Position numbers and translations under genes: made by a program
Shown here: piece after piece, positions 27,171 to 35,493 of the stretch
Layout of the letters: every line of letters starts with the position of its first letter
How positions within the stretch are numbered: the stretch's first letter is position 1
DNA from: Niabella ginsenosidivorans
Lineage (GTDB): Bacteria; Bacteroidota; Bacteroidia; Chitinophagales; Chitinophagaceae
Direction of reading: 5' to 3'
Length of the DNA stretch: 64,000 bases
Assembly: GCF_001654455.1 (NCBI RefSeq)
Contig: NZ_CP015772.1
Location: 4,340,001 to 4,404,000, forward strand
The notes under the pieces: model-generated
The model's database searches: none
What the model was told of the DNA's origin: nothing
Seen by the model: only the letters and a program-made list of their open reading frames with translations

Positions 27171-27572
27171 GTGAAAAAAGAAGAAATACCGCAAGACAAT
27201 GGCGCTCTTGGCAAAATTGCTAAAGAGGTAACTTATGTGGTGGATGATAAAGGCAACTATTCCACCGGGCAAAGTACAGGTTGGGAAGTAAAGACCGAAG
27301 CGCTGAATATTGCCTGGCATGATGTGGAAGAAAAAGTGGAAGCGGCCAAACAAAAAGTGCTGAATGGGGAGGCAAGCCCTATCCTTTATTTCATGGAAAA
27401 GCGTATTATGGATCTGAACATTTTAGCATCCTATACCGGCTACTGGAAATGGACTATAAAAAAGCATTTAAAACCATCCGGTTTTCAGAAGCTTTCAGAA
27501 GACAAACTTAAAAAATACGCTGCACTTTTTGAAGTGAGCGTAGAAGAGCTGAAAAATCCTTTTAATAAATAA
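27171..27572 (+). CDS. Helix-turn-helix-like protein of the dar locus
   Basis: A 133-residue protein starting with GTG at 27171. The N-terminal half has a two-stranded pattern (VTYVVDDKGNYSTGQ). The C-terminal half (ILASYTGYWKWTIKKHLKPS...LKKYAALFEVSVEELKNPF) reads like an XRE/Cro-type helix-turn-helix ending. It sits 24 bp before the BtrH-domain gene reading frame. Comparable genes occur next to BtrH-like genes in flexirubin/dialkylresorcinol loci of Bacteroidota (recalled, not checked), so a local regulatory or helper role is likely. Confidence 0.65.
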   Translation: MKKEEIPQDNGALGKIAKEVTYVVDDKGNYSTGQSTGWEVKTEALNIAWHDVEEKVEAAKQKVLNGEASPILYFMEKRIMDLNILASYTGYWKWTIKKHLKPSGFQKLSEDKLKKYAALFEVSVEELKNPFNK

Positions 27573-27644
27573 ATCATAGTTCATAGTTTATCGTTCATGG
27601 TGTCTGCTATGAACAATGAACCATCAACCATAAACAAAAATAAA

Positions 27645-28676
27645 TTGGAGCTTCAACATACAAACTTTAAACATTTACAGGCCGCACATTGCGAAAACGG
27701 TGTAACCACTGCATTGCTGGGCCACTATGGCGTGCATAAACTGACTGAGCCGCTGGCTTTTGGAATTGGTTCCGGACTGTTCTACATTCAATTGCCTTTT
27801 ATGAAGGTGAATGGAGGCCCCGCTATTTCTTTCCGTACCATGCCAGGTCTGATCTTTAAACGCACCTGCAATTCTTTGGGCATACCTGTTACCCGTAAAA
27901 AATACCGTTCGCATGAAAAAGCCATGCAGGAGCTGGATGAGCGCGTTTTAGCAGGGAAGCCCACCGCCTGCCAGGTGGGTGTTTTTTACCTGACCTATTT
28001 CCCAAAAGAATACCGTTTCCATTTTAACGCGCACAACCTGATCGTTGTAGATAAGCAGGGCGATAATTATGTGATCAGCGACCCCATTATGGAAGACCTG
28101 GTTACCATGACAGCCTATGAACTGGAACGGGTACGTTTTGCCAAAGGCGCGTTTGCCCCCCGCGGCCAGATGTATTACCCAGGCGATCAACTGAAAGAGG
28201 CCACAGATGAACAATTACGCAAGGCGATCATTACAGGCATTAAACGGAATTGCCGTGATATGCTGCACATACCCGGCCCCATTGGGGGCACTGACGGAAT
28301 TGCCTATACGGGCAGGCAGATTAAAAAATGGAAAAGCAAGCTGGGCGATCAGAAAGCCCGCAGTTACCTGGCGCAACTGGTGCGCATGCAGGAAGAGATC
28401 GGCACCGGCGGCGGCGGCTTCCGTTTTATTTACGGCGCTTTTTTACAACAGGCGCACCAATACCTGCAATTAGATGAGCTGTTTGATATTTCCCGGCAGT
28501 TTACAGAGGCGGGCGACAAATGGCGCGATGCAGCCATACAGGCATCCGGCATTTATAAAGGCAGGCTGAATACGCAAGCCGACTATGACAATATGGGCGA
28601 CCGGCTGATTGAGATCTCCGGACTGGAAAAACAGGCATTTCAGCAGTTGAAGGCGCTTATTAAAAAGACAGGGTAG
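27645..28676 (+). CDS. BtrH N-terminal domain protein (C39-peptidase-like acyltransferase fold)
   Basis: A 343-residue protein. The N-terminal 140 residues resemble the BtrH domain: Cys in AAHCENGVTTALLGHYG and His in FNAHNLIVVDKQG, followed by DPIMEDL, form a papain-like Cys-His-Asp site. BtrH itself transfers an acyl chain from a carrier protein to butirosin; here an acyl-transfer step in the dar pathway is likely. The start was set to the TTG at 27645 (LELQHTNFKHLQ). The in-frame ATGs at 27597 and 27609 fall inside a palindromic intergenic repeat, but they cannot be excluded. The stop codon is inside the following terminator stem. Confidence 0.75.
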   Translation: MELQHTNFKHLQAAHCENGVTTALLGHYGVHKLTEPLAFGIGSGLFYIQLPFMKVNGGPAISFRTMPGLIFKRTCNSLGIPVTRKKYRSHEKAMQELDERVLAGKPTACQVGVFYLTYFPKEYRFHFNAHNLIVVDKQGDNYVISDPIMEDLVTMTAYELERVRFAKGAFAPRGQMYYPGDQLKEATDEQLRKAIITGIKRNCRDMLHIPGPIGGTDGIAYTGRQIKKWKSKLGDQKARSYLAQLVRMQEEIGTGGGGFRFIYGAFLQQAHQYLQLDELFDISRQFTEAGDKWRDAAIQASGIYKGRLNTQADYDNMGDRLIEISGLEKQAFQQLKALIKKTG

Positions 28677-28708
28677 CAGGCGAAAAATATTTCGCCTGCT
28701 ACCTTTAT
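28672..28708 (+). terminator. Strong hairpin over the stop codon of the BtrH-domain gene
   Basis: Perfect 14-bp arms GGTAGCAGGCGAAA / TTTCGCCTGCTACC (28672-28685 and 28690-28703, loop of 4) are followed by TTTATC. The TAG stop lies inside the left arm. Confidence 0.8.
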
Positions 28709-28712
28709 CATC

Positions 28713-29297
28713 GTGAAAATCCCTCAAAAGAAAATACTGTCCAATAGCATTGCCCTGCTGCTGTTTGCGTTTATACTGGCTATGCTGATCAGTCCGCGCT
28801 TTAAGGCAAAAATTATTGCAGGGCTGATGAACCTTGGGCTGTTTCAACCGGATGTATCGGATGTAAGGCCGCAGCAGGGCATTCCGGCCGGCTACCCAAT
28901 ACATTTCAGCACTTCAGACGGTCAGCATTTTACAAATGAATCCTTCAGGAATAAAGTGGTCTTTATTAATTTCTGGGCCACCTGGTGCCCGCCCTGCATT
29001 GCAGAAATGCCTGCTATAAATGATCTTTACGCAAAGCTCAAAAATAACCCCAATATCCTTTTCCTTTTGGTAAATGCAGACAAGGACCCGAAAAAAGCAG
29101 CCGAATTTATAAAGGGAAAAAAATTTCAGATGCCTGTAGCTGTTTCCCAAAGTACCATTCCTGCTACGTGGTACAAAGGCACATTGCCCACTACAGTTGT
29201 GCTGGACAAAAACGGCAACATCGTTTACCGGCATGAGGGTACTGCCAACTATAGCAGCAGGCAATTCCGGGAGTTTCTGCAAGGGCTCCTGAAGTAA
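28713..29297 (+). CDS. TlpA-like membrane-anchored thioredoxin
   Basis: A 194-residue thiol-disulfide oxidoreductase facing the periplasm. It has an N-terminal signal anchor (about 10-30) and a thioredoxin domain at about 55-190. The active site is WCPPC in FWATWCPPCIAEMPAI, and the cis-Pro strand reads GTLPTTVVLDKNG. The start is a GTG at 28713, ten bases after the previous hairpin. The variant CPPC and the TlpA type suggest reduction of disulfides in exported proteins or cytochrome maturation. The last five codons and the stop lie inside a perfect 50-bp palindrome. Confidence 0.9.
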   Translation: MKIPQKKILSNSIALLLFAFILAMLISPRFKAKIIAGLMNLGLFQPDVSDVRPQQGIPAGYPIHFSTSDGQHFTNESFRNKVVFINFWATWCPPCIAEMPAINDLYAKLKNNPNILFLLVNADKDPKKAAEFIKGKKFQMPVAVSQSTIPATWYKGTLPTTVVLDKNGNIVYRHEGTANYSSRQFREFLQGLLK

Positions 29298-29332
29298 GGG
29301 CGAAAGGTCTTTCGCCCTTACTTCAGGAGCCC
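29283..29332. terminator. Perfect 50-bp palindrome over the tlpA 3' end
   Basis: Two 24-bp arms (29283-29306 and 29309-29332) are exact reverse complements with only GT between them. The left arm encodes the last residues and the stop of the thioredoxin gene. The core GGGCGAAAG/CTTTCGCCC resembles the neighbouring hairpin at 28672. It would end transcription from both sides; no long T-run follows. Confidence 0.85.
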
Positions 29333-29378
29333 CCAGCTATAATTTAACGTTTCCATCCGTGCATTCGCAGCATTGTTT

Positions 29379-29386
29379 TAAATTTG
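29379..29386 (+). promoter_or_regulatory. -7 promoter box of the LutB-like gene
   Basis: TAAATTTG fits TAnnTTTG and ends five bases before the ATG at 29392, implying a leaderless or near-leaderless mRNA. Confidence 0.5.
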
Positions 29387-29391
29387 TACCC

Positions 29392-30795
29392 ATGTCGCAC
29401 ACAGCATATACATTTCAGAAAAAAAGCAGGGAAAAGGCATTTGACAGGGAGCACCGCAAGGTCATCAATTTTAATATTGCCCGTTATAATGCCGCTGTTC
29501 CGGGAGGACAACAGCAGTTTGCGAACCTGAACCTGGCAAGGGAACGTGCAAAGAACCTGAAATGGAAAGCCATTGAAGTGCTGGATCAGACGCTGGAAAA
29601 TTTTGAGGCCAATATCAGCAAACGCGGTGCAAAAGTGATCTGGTGCACCGATGCGCGGCAGGCCAATGAAGCGATCCTGGAGATCTGCCGGCAGAAGAAC
29701 TGCAAAACCGTGGTAAAAAGCAAAAGCATGGTTACCGAGGAGCTACACCTGAACGATCACCTTGCAAAACATCATATTGAAAGTGTGGAAACGGATCTTG
29801 GTGAATATATTCAGCAGTTGGACGGTGAACCTCCTTATCATATTGTAACCCCGGCCATGCATAAAAGCCGCCAGGATATTGCCCGGCTTTTTGCCGAAAA
29901 GCTGGGCACGGATCCTAACGACAGCGCGGAACAGCTTACCTTAACCGCAAGAGCAAAACTGCGCGAAAAATATATGCAGGCGGAAGTAGGCATTACCGGC
30001 GCTAATTTCTTAATTGCGGATATTGGGGGGATTGCCATTACTGAAAATGAAGGTAATGCCCGCTTAAGCTGCTCTATGCCTAGAACACATATTGTAGTAG
30101 CGGGCATTGAAAAAGTGATCCCTTCCATGACCGACCTTGCGCTCTTCTGGCCGCTGCTCAGCAGCTTTGGAACCGGCCAGCGCATTACCTCCTACAGCAC
30201 CATTGTTACCGGTCCGCGGCAGGAGCATGAGGTGGATGGTCCGGATGAAATGTATGTGATTTTGTTAGACAATGGCCGCACGAGGATGCTGGCCAATGAG
30301 AAAGCACGCGAAGCACTGTACTGCATCCGCTGCGGCGCCTGCCTCAATGCCTGCCCTGTTTATAAAAATATCGGCGGTCACTCCTACAGCACTACTTACA
30401 GCGGCCCTATTGGCTCAGTGATCACGCCGCATTTAAAAAATATGAAGGAGTGGAAGCACCTGAGCCATGCCTCCTCTCTCTGCGGGAATTGCACGGAAGT
30501 ATGCGCGGTAAAGATCAACCTGCACGAATTGCTGCTGGAAAACCGCTATGAAGCTGTTCAGGATGGATACGCACCGGTAGTAGAAAAATTTTCCTGGAAG
30601 CTGTGGAAAGCTGCCATGCTGAAACGGGGCCGGATGGACCTGGTTAACGGCAATATAAAAAGCACCTTTATGAACCTGGTAGCCGGCGCCTGGACCAAAA
30701 ATCACAGCAAGCTCTATTTCCCCAAAAAATCATTTAATGAGCAGTGGCAGGAACGGCGGAATAAACAACAACAAACTGGATCCTCGCTAAAATAA
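29392..30795 (+). CDS. LutB/YkgF-like iron-sulfur protein (lactate utilization)
   Basis: A 467-residue protein of the LutB family, whose members are iron-sulfur subunits of L-lactate oxidation complexes. The N-terminal two thirds is the LUD domain (GITGANFLIADIGGIAITENEGNARL). Then come a bacterial ferredoxin motif CIRCGACLNACPVYKNIGG, giving C-x2-C-x2-C-x3-CP, and a second Cys set LCGNCTEVC. The upstream in-frame start (29359) was rejected; MSHTAYTFQKKS at 29392 is the family start, and a -7 box ends five bases before it. LutA and LutC partners are not adjacent, so they must be elsewhere or be replaced. Confidence 0.88.
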   Translation: MSHTAYTFQKKSREKAFDREHRKVINFNIARYNAAVPGGQQQFANLNLARERAKNLKWKAIEVLDQTLENFEANISKRGAKVIWCTDARQANEAILEICRQKNCKTVVKSKSMVTEELHLNDHLAKHHIESVETDLGEYIQQLDGEPPYHIVTPAMHKSRQDIARLFAEKLGTDPNDSAEQLTLTARAKLREKYMQAEVGITGANFLIADIGGIAITENEGNARLSCSMPRTHIVVAGIEKVIPSMTDLALFWPLLSSFGTGQRITSYSTIVTGPRQEHEVDGPDEMYVILLDNGRTRMLANEKAREALYCIRCGACLNACPVYKNIGGHSYSTTYSGPIGSVITPHLKNMKEWKHLSHASSLCGNCTEVCAVKINLHELLLENRYEAVQDGYAPVVEKFSWKLWKAAMLKRGRMDLVNGNIKSTFMNLVAGAWTKNHSKLYFPKKSFNEQWQERRNKQQQTGSSLK

Positions 30796-31052
30796 ATTCC
30801 GGACAGCGCAGTTCAACCGGCTTTGCCCGGTTAGCCGTTGCAGTAAAACAACCGGGAAAAGCGATAATGGCACCGGGTGCCGGAACAGGCTGACATTATT
30901 TTTTGGTCAGTCCCACGTGAAATTCCTGTTTTTTGATCCCGGTTCATTATAAATTGCCGGGGGCAGAGAGCATGCCTGGCTTTATTGTTTTTGCAGCGCA
31001 AATTGGAAACTCAGAATGATAATATTCCGCTTATTTTTGACGGACAAAGCTG
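30796..31052. other. 257-bp intergenic stretch with a 23-bp repeat copy
   Basis: Contains a weak dyad AACCGG/CCGGTT (about 30817-30833) and, at 30887-30909, one copy of a 23-bp sequence also present at 50557-50579. No gene is seen. Confidence 0.5.
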
Positions 31053-32381
31053 ATGCTGATCTACAGCAAACATATTACCCCCCGGCTGCAATATATTGTT
31101 CAGTTCTTTTCAAAAGAGCTGGGTGTTGAAGAATGGCAACTGACAAATGATGCTGTTGCATTTAATAATTACCCAGGCGCTAAAATCAATTACTCCCATA
31201 CTGTTTTTGATGCGCCTTGTTTGTCAATTATCCCGCAGGGCCTGCTGGAACAGACCGGCATAAAACAACAAAATATTCTTGTAAAGAGAAGCAGCAACAT
31301 CCCCGTTTTCTTTTGTAATGAAAGCCTGGTAGGGTTCGATCTTTTTGCAGCCAGCTTCTACTTGCTAAGCCGCTATGAAGAGTACCTGCCTTTTGAGCCG
31401 GACCGGTACGGGCGCTTTCCTGCAGTACAGTCCCTTGCGTTCAAAAACGGGTTTTTAAAAAAGCCACTGATCCATTACTGGATGGAACTATTAAAAAAAG
31501 AGCTGCTGCGCATCTTTCCGGCTTATGCCTTCCGCCAATCTTCGTTCTTATTTGTTCCTACCTATGATATTGATATGGCCTGGAGCTATAAGCATAAGGG
31601 CATTCTCAGAAACGGAATGAATTTTCTGAAAGAAGCCATCAGCCTTCAGTTTGCTGCCTTTAGCAGGCGCTTTAAAGTATTAACCGGAAGGGAAAAAGAC
31701 CCGTTTGACCAGTTCGGATGGCTGAACCATTTGCATGAACAATATCATTTAAACCCTTATTATTTTTTCCTGGTAGCGGAGCGCACCGGCAAAAACGACA
31801 AAAATATTCCGCCCGCCCACCCGGCAATGAAATCGTTGATCGCTGACCATGCGATCCGCTACCCCGTTGGCCTGCACCCTTCCTGGCAAAGCAATAAAAG
31901 CAGCGCTATTCTAAAAAAAGAAAAAGCAACCCTAGCTTCTATAACGGGAGCGCCGGTCACTACATCGCGCCAGCATTTCTTAAAACTAAACCTGCCGGGC
32001 ACTTACCGCAATCTGCTGGAAGCAGGCATTGGCTTTGACTGCACGATGGGCTATGCAGACGAAAACGGGTTCCGCGCTTCCGCGGCCACTCCCTTTTACT
32101 GGTACGACCTGGAAAAAGAAACAGCAACCTCGCTGCTTATCTTCCCGTTCTGCTTTATGGAAGCAACTTCCATTTTTTATAAAAAAGAAACCCCGGCTGA
32201 AGCCCTGACTGATCTTCGGCAACTTTATAACGAAGTAAAGCAGATCAACGGTTTCTTCAGCATGATCTGGCATAACCATTCTTTTTCTGATGAAGGCGTA
32301 TATGCAGGATGGAAAGCTATGTATGAACAATTTATAGCGACCAATACGTTGCAGGACCAGCTTATTGATCCATTGCGTTAA
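31053..32381 (+). CDS. Polysaccharide deacetylase-family protein
   Basis: A 442-residue protein. The N-terminal domain (about 1-150) has the pattern seen in Bacteroidota deacetylase-like proteins, and the catalytic NodB-like barrel follows. Metal-binding motif 1 is TYDIDMAW (about 171). Motif 2 is replaced by GLHPSWQS (His, about 271). WHNHSFSD near the C-terminus supplies a likely catalytic His. No signal peptide is visible, so it may act on cytoplasmic or membrane-bound glycan intermediates, for example in capsule or O-antigen synthesis. There is no clear operon partner; an IS remnant follows. Confidence 0.75.
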   Translation: MLIYSKHITPRLQYIVQFFSKELGVEEWQLTNDAVAFNNYPGAKINYSHTVFDAPCLSIIPQGLLEQTGIKQQNILVKRSSNIPVFFCNESLVGFDLFAASFYLLSRYEEYLPFEPDRYGRFPAVQSLAFKNGFLKKPLIHYWMELLKKELLRIFPAYAFRQSSFLFVPTYDIDMAWSYKHKGILRNGMNFLKEAISLQFAAFSRRFKVLTGREKDPFDQFGWLNHLHEQYHLNPYYFFLVAERTGKNDKNIPPAHPAMKSLIADHAIRYPVGLHPSWQSNKSSAILKKEKATLASITGAPVTTSRQHFLKLNLPGTYRNLLEAGIGFDCTMGYADENGFRASAATPFYWYDLEKETATSLLIFPFCFMEATSIFYKKETPAEALTDLRQLYNEVKQINGFFSMIWHNHSFSDEGVYAGWKAMYEQFIATNTLQDQLIDPLR

Positions 32382-32432
32382 CAAAAGCCGGTATAGAACC
32401 AAAGCGGACAACCATTAAAACAACTTTCAACA

Positions 32433-32500
32433 CTTGTCATTAACAGGCAATCATAAAAGCGTTGCTTTTAAGTTCATTCGGATGACAAGCTTTTTTAATC
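32433..32500 (+). repeat. Stem-loop after the deacetylase gene
   Basis: Long-range arms CTTGTCAT (32433-32440) and ATGACAAG (32482-32489) enclose AAAAGCGTTGCTTTT, and CTTTTTT follows. It may serve as a terminator or be a small mobile repeat. Confidence 0.45.
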
Positions 32501-32647
32501 GTCATCCCGAGTAAACTATTGGTGGCCCAAATCAATGAGGCGATGACATGTAATAACTTTGAAGAAGCAGGCTACAGCAGTGTAGCAGTAATAAACTTAG
32601 TGTATTAGTACCTGACCCTGAGTTTTGCTTCAAAGAATGGTCCATCA

Positions 32648-33394
32648 ATGTTTGGGGATACTGTATCAGGCAGTATTCCCGTTTGGCAGCTTGCCTTTTT
32701 GAGAACCTCTTTGGGCTGTAGCCTGCTTTTGTTTCTATTAGAACAAAGCTTAAATCTTTGGAAGGTTCATCAGCAGCAACTGTTGCTTATTGATAAACGT
32801 ATCGAAGGCTTGTTGTGTAATCTTGAGCATGGCAAACAGTTCATTACAAGTGAACACAAAGCCAAGCCAATACGGCATCACAAGCCCATGATAACCGGCC
32901 TGCATCAGAAATTACTAAATATTTATGGTGCAGATGCCAGTTGTATTCCTGGTATCACCGATTATACACTGCTGAAATTGTTGGGAGAAGTGGGAGCAGA
33001 CATGAGCCGATTCCCAACGGCAAAACATTTTGTAAGTTGGTGTGGCCTTTGTCCGGGCCATAACCAAAGTGGTTTAAAAAACAGAAAATCGAAAATGAAC
33101 AATCATTCTAATGCCGGTCAGACCTTCCGGGAAATAGCCCAGGCATTACTCAATAGTAAGTATGTGGCAACAGGAGCTTTTATCAGAAAACTTAAGAGCA
33201 GAAAGAATGCACGAATAGCGATCAAAGCAGGTGCCAGAAAAATAGCGGAAGCCTTTTATAACCTGCTGACAAAGGGAACGCAATACGTGGAACAGGGTAT
33301 TGCAAAATATGAACAGCAATTAAAACAGCGTAAACAAAACTATTTACAAAAACTGGCTTTAAAACACGGATTAAAGATCATTGAAATACAATGA
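32648..33394 (+). pseudogene. IS110-family transposase, C-terminal fragment
   Basis: Encodes about 248 residues that match only the C-terminal Transposase_20 half of IS110/IS116 enzymes: IPGITDYTLLKLLGEVGADM, FVSWCGLCPGHNQSG, then a helical basic tail. The catalytic DEDD RuvC-like N-terminal half (about 150 residues) is absent. Upstream, the same frame soon hits a stop (about 32609) and shows no transposase similarity. The start ATG is arbitrary. This is therefore a degenerate element, with the break near 32700. It lies between the deacetylase and the susD end of a PUL, which may have lost genes here. Confidence 0.8.
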
Positions 33395-33403
33395 ATTAAA
33401 TAA

Positions 33404-33502
33404 TATGTCATTGGCAGGGCAGCCGAGGGATCTCTAATATTATAGAGATTTACCTTCGGTGAAATTGTTCTCCACTTCGCTTCGCTACGGTGTTAATGAC
33501 AT
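33404..33502. repeat. REP-like palindromic element
   Basis: Begins TGTCATT and ends AATGACA, with inner words AGATTTACCTTCGG and CTTCGCTTCGCTACGG of the kind dispersed in Bacteroidota genomes. It lies just after the IS110 remnant. Number of copies elsewhere is unknown. Confidence 0.5.
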
Positions 33503-33646
33503 GTTTACTTACTGGTTATAAAACAAGAGATCCGCAGATCTTTAAAACCTACGGATCTCTTTCTGATAAATTGGTACAGGTTCCGCGTTGCAGGTCTTTA
33601 TCACTGATTCAAAGAACCTCGCCCAGCTATTTTCAGATCCGTTACC

Positions 33647-35458
33647 TTAATTCAGCGTTGGGTCAAAGGCACCTCCCCAGTCTTTATTTTGCTGCAGTTT
33701 GCTATCTGCTGCAAGTACACTTTGTTGTATAGGCGCAAAATAGTAGGAATCCGGCAGCGTATTTACATTGACACCCGAACGAGGTGTTTCCAGAATACTG
33801 TACTTAAAGTTTGCCTCTGTTAACTCGTTTGCCTGTGCCAGGGGACGGGCCTGTGTTAAAGGCATTTCTGTTCCGTTTGCATTGATGGCTATTGCTTCAA
33901 CGCCGTGTTTTTTCTTATTATCAAGCACGTTAAACATTCTCCAGCGCCGCAGATCTGAAAACCTCAATCCTTCAAAACAAAACTCAATATTTCTTTCATC
34001 CATAAGCGCCTTCCGTACCTCCTCCCGTGAAGCAGCTGCAATTCCATATTTTCCGTCATTACCGGGCTCTATACCCGCCCGCTGGCGGATCTGCTTTAAA
34101 ATATCCAATGCTTCAGCAGTATGCCCTGTTTCATTAGCTGTTTCCGCATAATTTAACATCACTTCTGCAAAGCGCATTACATTATAATCCACATCATACT
34201 GCTGCACCTGTGCCTGTGTAAGCGCAAGATTACAACTCTTTAAAATAAAGAAGCCTGAGTACCGGTTATTATTTTCCGATTTTGTAGCAGAGTTTGGGTT
34301 AATACCATAATTATCGAGGGCATCTGCTATACCAACCGATGTATATTGCCGGTAGCCCGAAGCAGTTCCCGCAACCGGGAATACTTTAGCATTCCACAAA
34401 ACCGATTTTTCAAACCGCGGGTCGCGGTTCATCCAGAATTTCTGAAGAAACTGTTCGTCAGAGCTATAATAGTGCCCGGAAGGATCATTATATAGCTTTC
34501 CGTCTTTCATTGGAAAAGCCTTTACCAGTTCCCAGGTTGGGCCGGTAGACGCCGGCCCCCTGCTTAAAGAACCCGGCCGCGCCCCGTTATCCCATGCCGC
34601 TACCTTATTGGGAAACTGATTGATCACAGAAAACACTACTTCTGAATTCTTTTCTGAAAGAGCGATCTGTGCATAATCTTCCACCAGTTGATACCCCTGA
34701 TTCTTCAGGTCATCATATGCTTTTTTATTAATGGTATATGCCTCATTCCAGTAGCGGTTGTTCCATGGATTGGAAGGGTTGAACTGCGGAGACGCCTTAT
34801 ATAGCAATACCTTTGCTTTAAAGGCAAGCGCAAAATTGCCGTCAATTCTTCCCCAGTCCGCCGTTGATGGCAGGATGTGCTGCGGCAGCAACGCTAAAGC
34901 AGAATCCAGATCCTGCATAATAAAATCAAAACATTCGCTGGTGGAATTCCTGGCTATATTTAAGCTGTCCTCATACCTGTCCTGCGGAACTTTTAAATAG
35001 GGAACACCTCCGTAGGTTTTTACCATTCCAAAATAAATATATGCTCTCAAAAAATAAAACTGCCCCAGGAGTTTGTTTTTAACGGTCTCTGTTAACCCGC
35101 CGGCATTGGCATTAATAATACCCTGATTTACTAATCTTATACGTTTGTAATTATTTGTCCAGTCATTATTAGCTCCTCCGTCTCCGCCACCCGGAATAGC
35201 AGTGAGTGGTCCGGCATCGGTAACCGTTACAGCACTGGCCGGAAAGGGAATCCCTGTCAGCTGCTCGCTTTGAGCATCTGCTCCAACGCTCCAGTTACCA
35301 AAAACACTGGCATAAATATTTCCGATGTACGCATTAGCCACATTAGAATCACTTAAAACCAGAGAAGGATCATAACCGGTCAGATTAGGAACATCCAGTA
35401 CTTTTGAACATTTTGTTAGTAAAAATATGATCAACGTATAGCATACTATTTTTTTCAT
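33647..35458 (-). CDS. SusD/RagB-family glycan-binding lipoprotein
   Basis: A 603-residue surface lipoprotein that caps a SusC transporter and binds the substrate. The lipobox is IIFLLTKCSKVLDVP. N-terminal TPR helices (FYFLRAYIYFGMVKTYGGVPY at about 130-150) and the C-terminal RagB pattern (EVMLNYAETANETG, DILKQIRQRAGIE, RRNIEF..GLRFSDLRRW) are complete. It is 35 bp downstream of susC. No glycosidase follows; instead an IS110 remnant lies beyond its end. The substrate is unknown. Confidence 0.94.
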   Translation of the reverse strand: MKKIVCYTLIIFLLTKCSKVLDVPNLTGYDPSLVLSDSNVANAYIGNIYASVFGNWSVGADAQSEQLTGIPFPASAVTVTDAGPLTAIPGGGDGGANNDWTNNYKRIRLVNQGIINANAGGLTETVKNKLLGQFYFLRAYIYFGMVKTYGGVPYLKVPQDRYEDSLNIARNSTSECFDFIMQDLDSALALLPQHILPSTADWGRIDGNFALAFKAKVLLYKASPQFNPSNPWNNRYWNEAYTINKKAYDDLKNQGYQLVEDYAQIALSEKNSEVVFSVINQFPNKVAAWDNGARPGSLSRGPASTGPTWELVKAFPMKDGKLYNDPSGHYYSSDEQFLQKFWMNRDPRFEKSVLWNAKVFPVAGTASGYRQYTSVGIADALDNYGINPNSATKSENNNRYSGFFILKSCNLALTQAQVQQYDVDYNVMRFAEVMLNYAETANETGHTAEALDILKQIRQRAGIEPGNDGKYGIAAASREEVRKALMDERNIEFCFEGLRFSDLRRWRMFNVLDNKKKHGVEAIAINANGTEMPLTQARPLAQANELTEANFKYSILETPRSGVNVNTLPDSYYFAPIQQSVLAADSKLQQNKDWGGAFDPTLN

Positions 35459-35493
35459 CTTTGCTTTTTTTAATGGTGAAGAAGTTAATTTAT

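Noticed and set aside
32648-33394. Intact transposase
   Set aside because: The catalytic N-terminal half of IS110 enzymes is missing.
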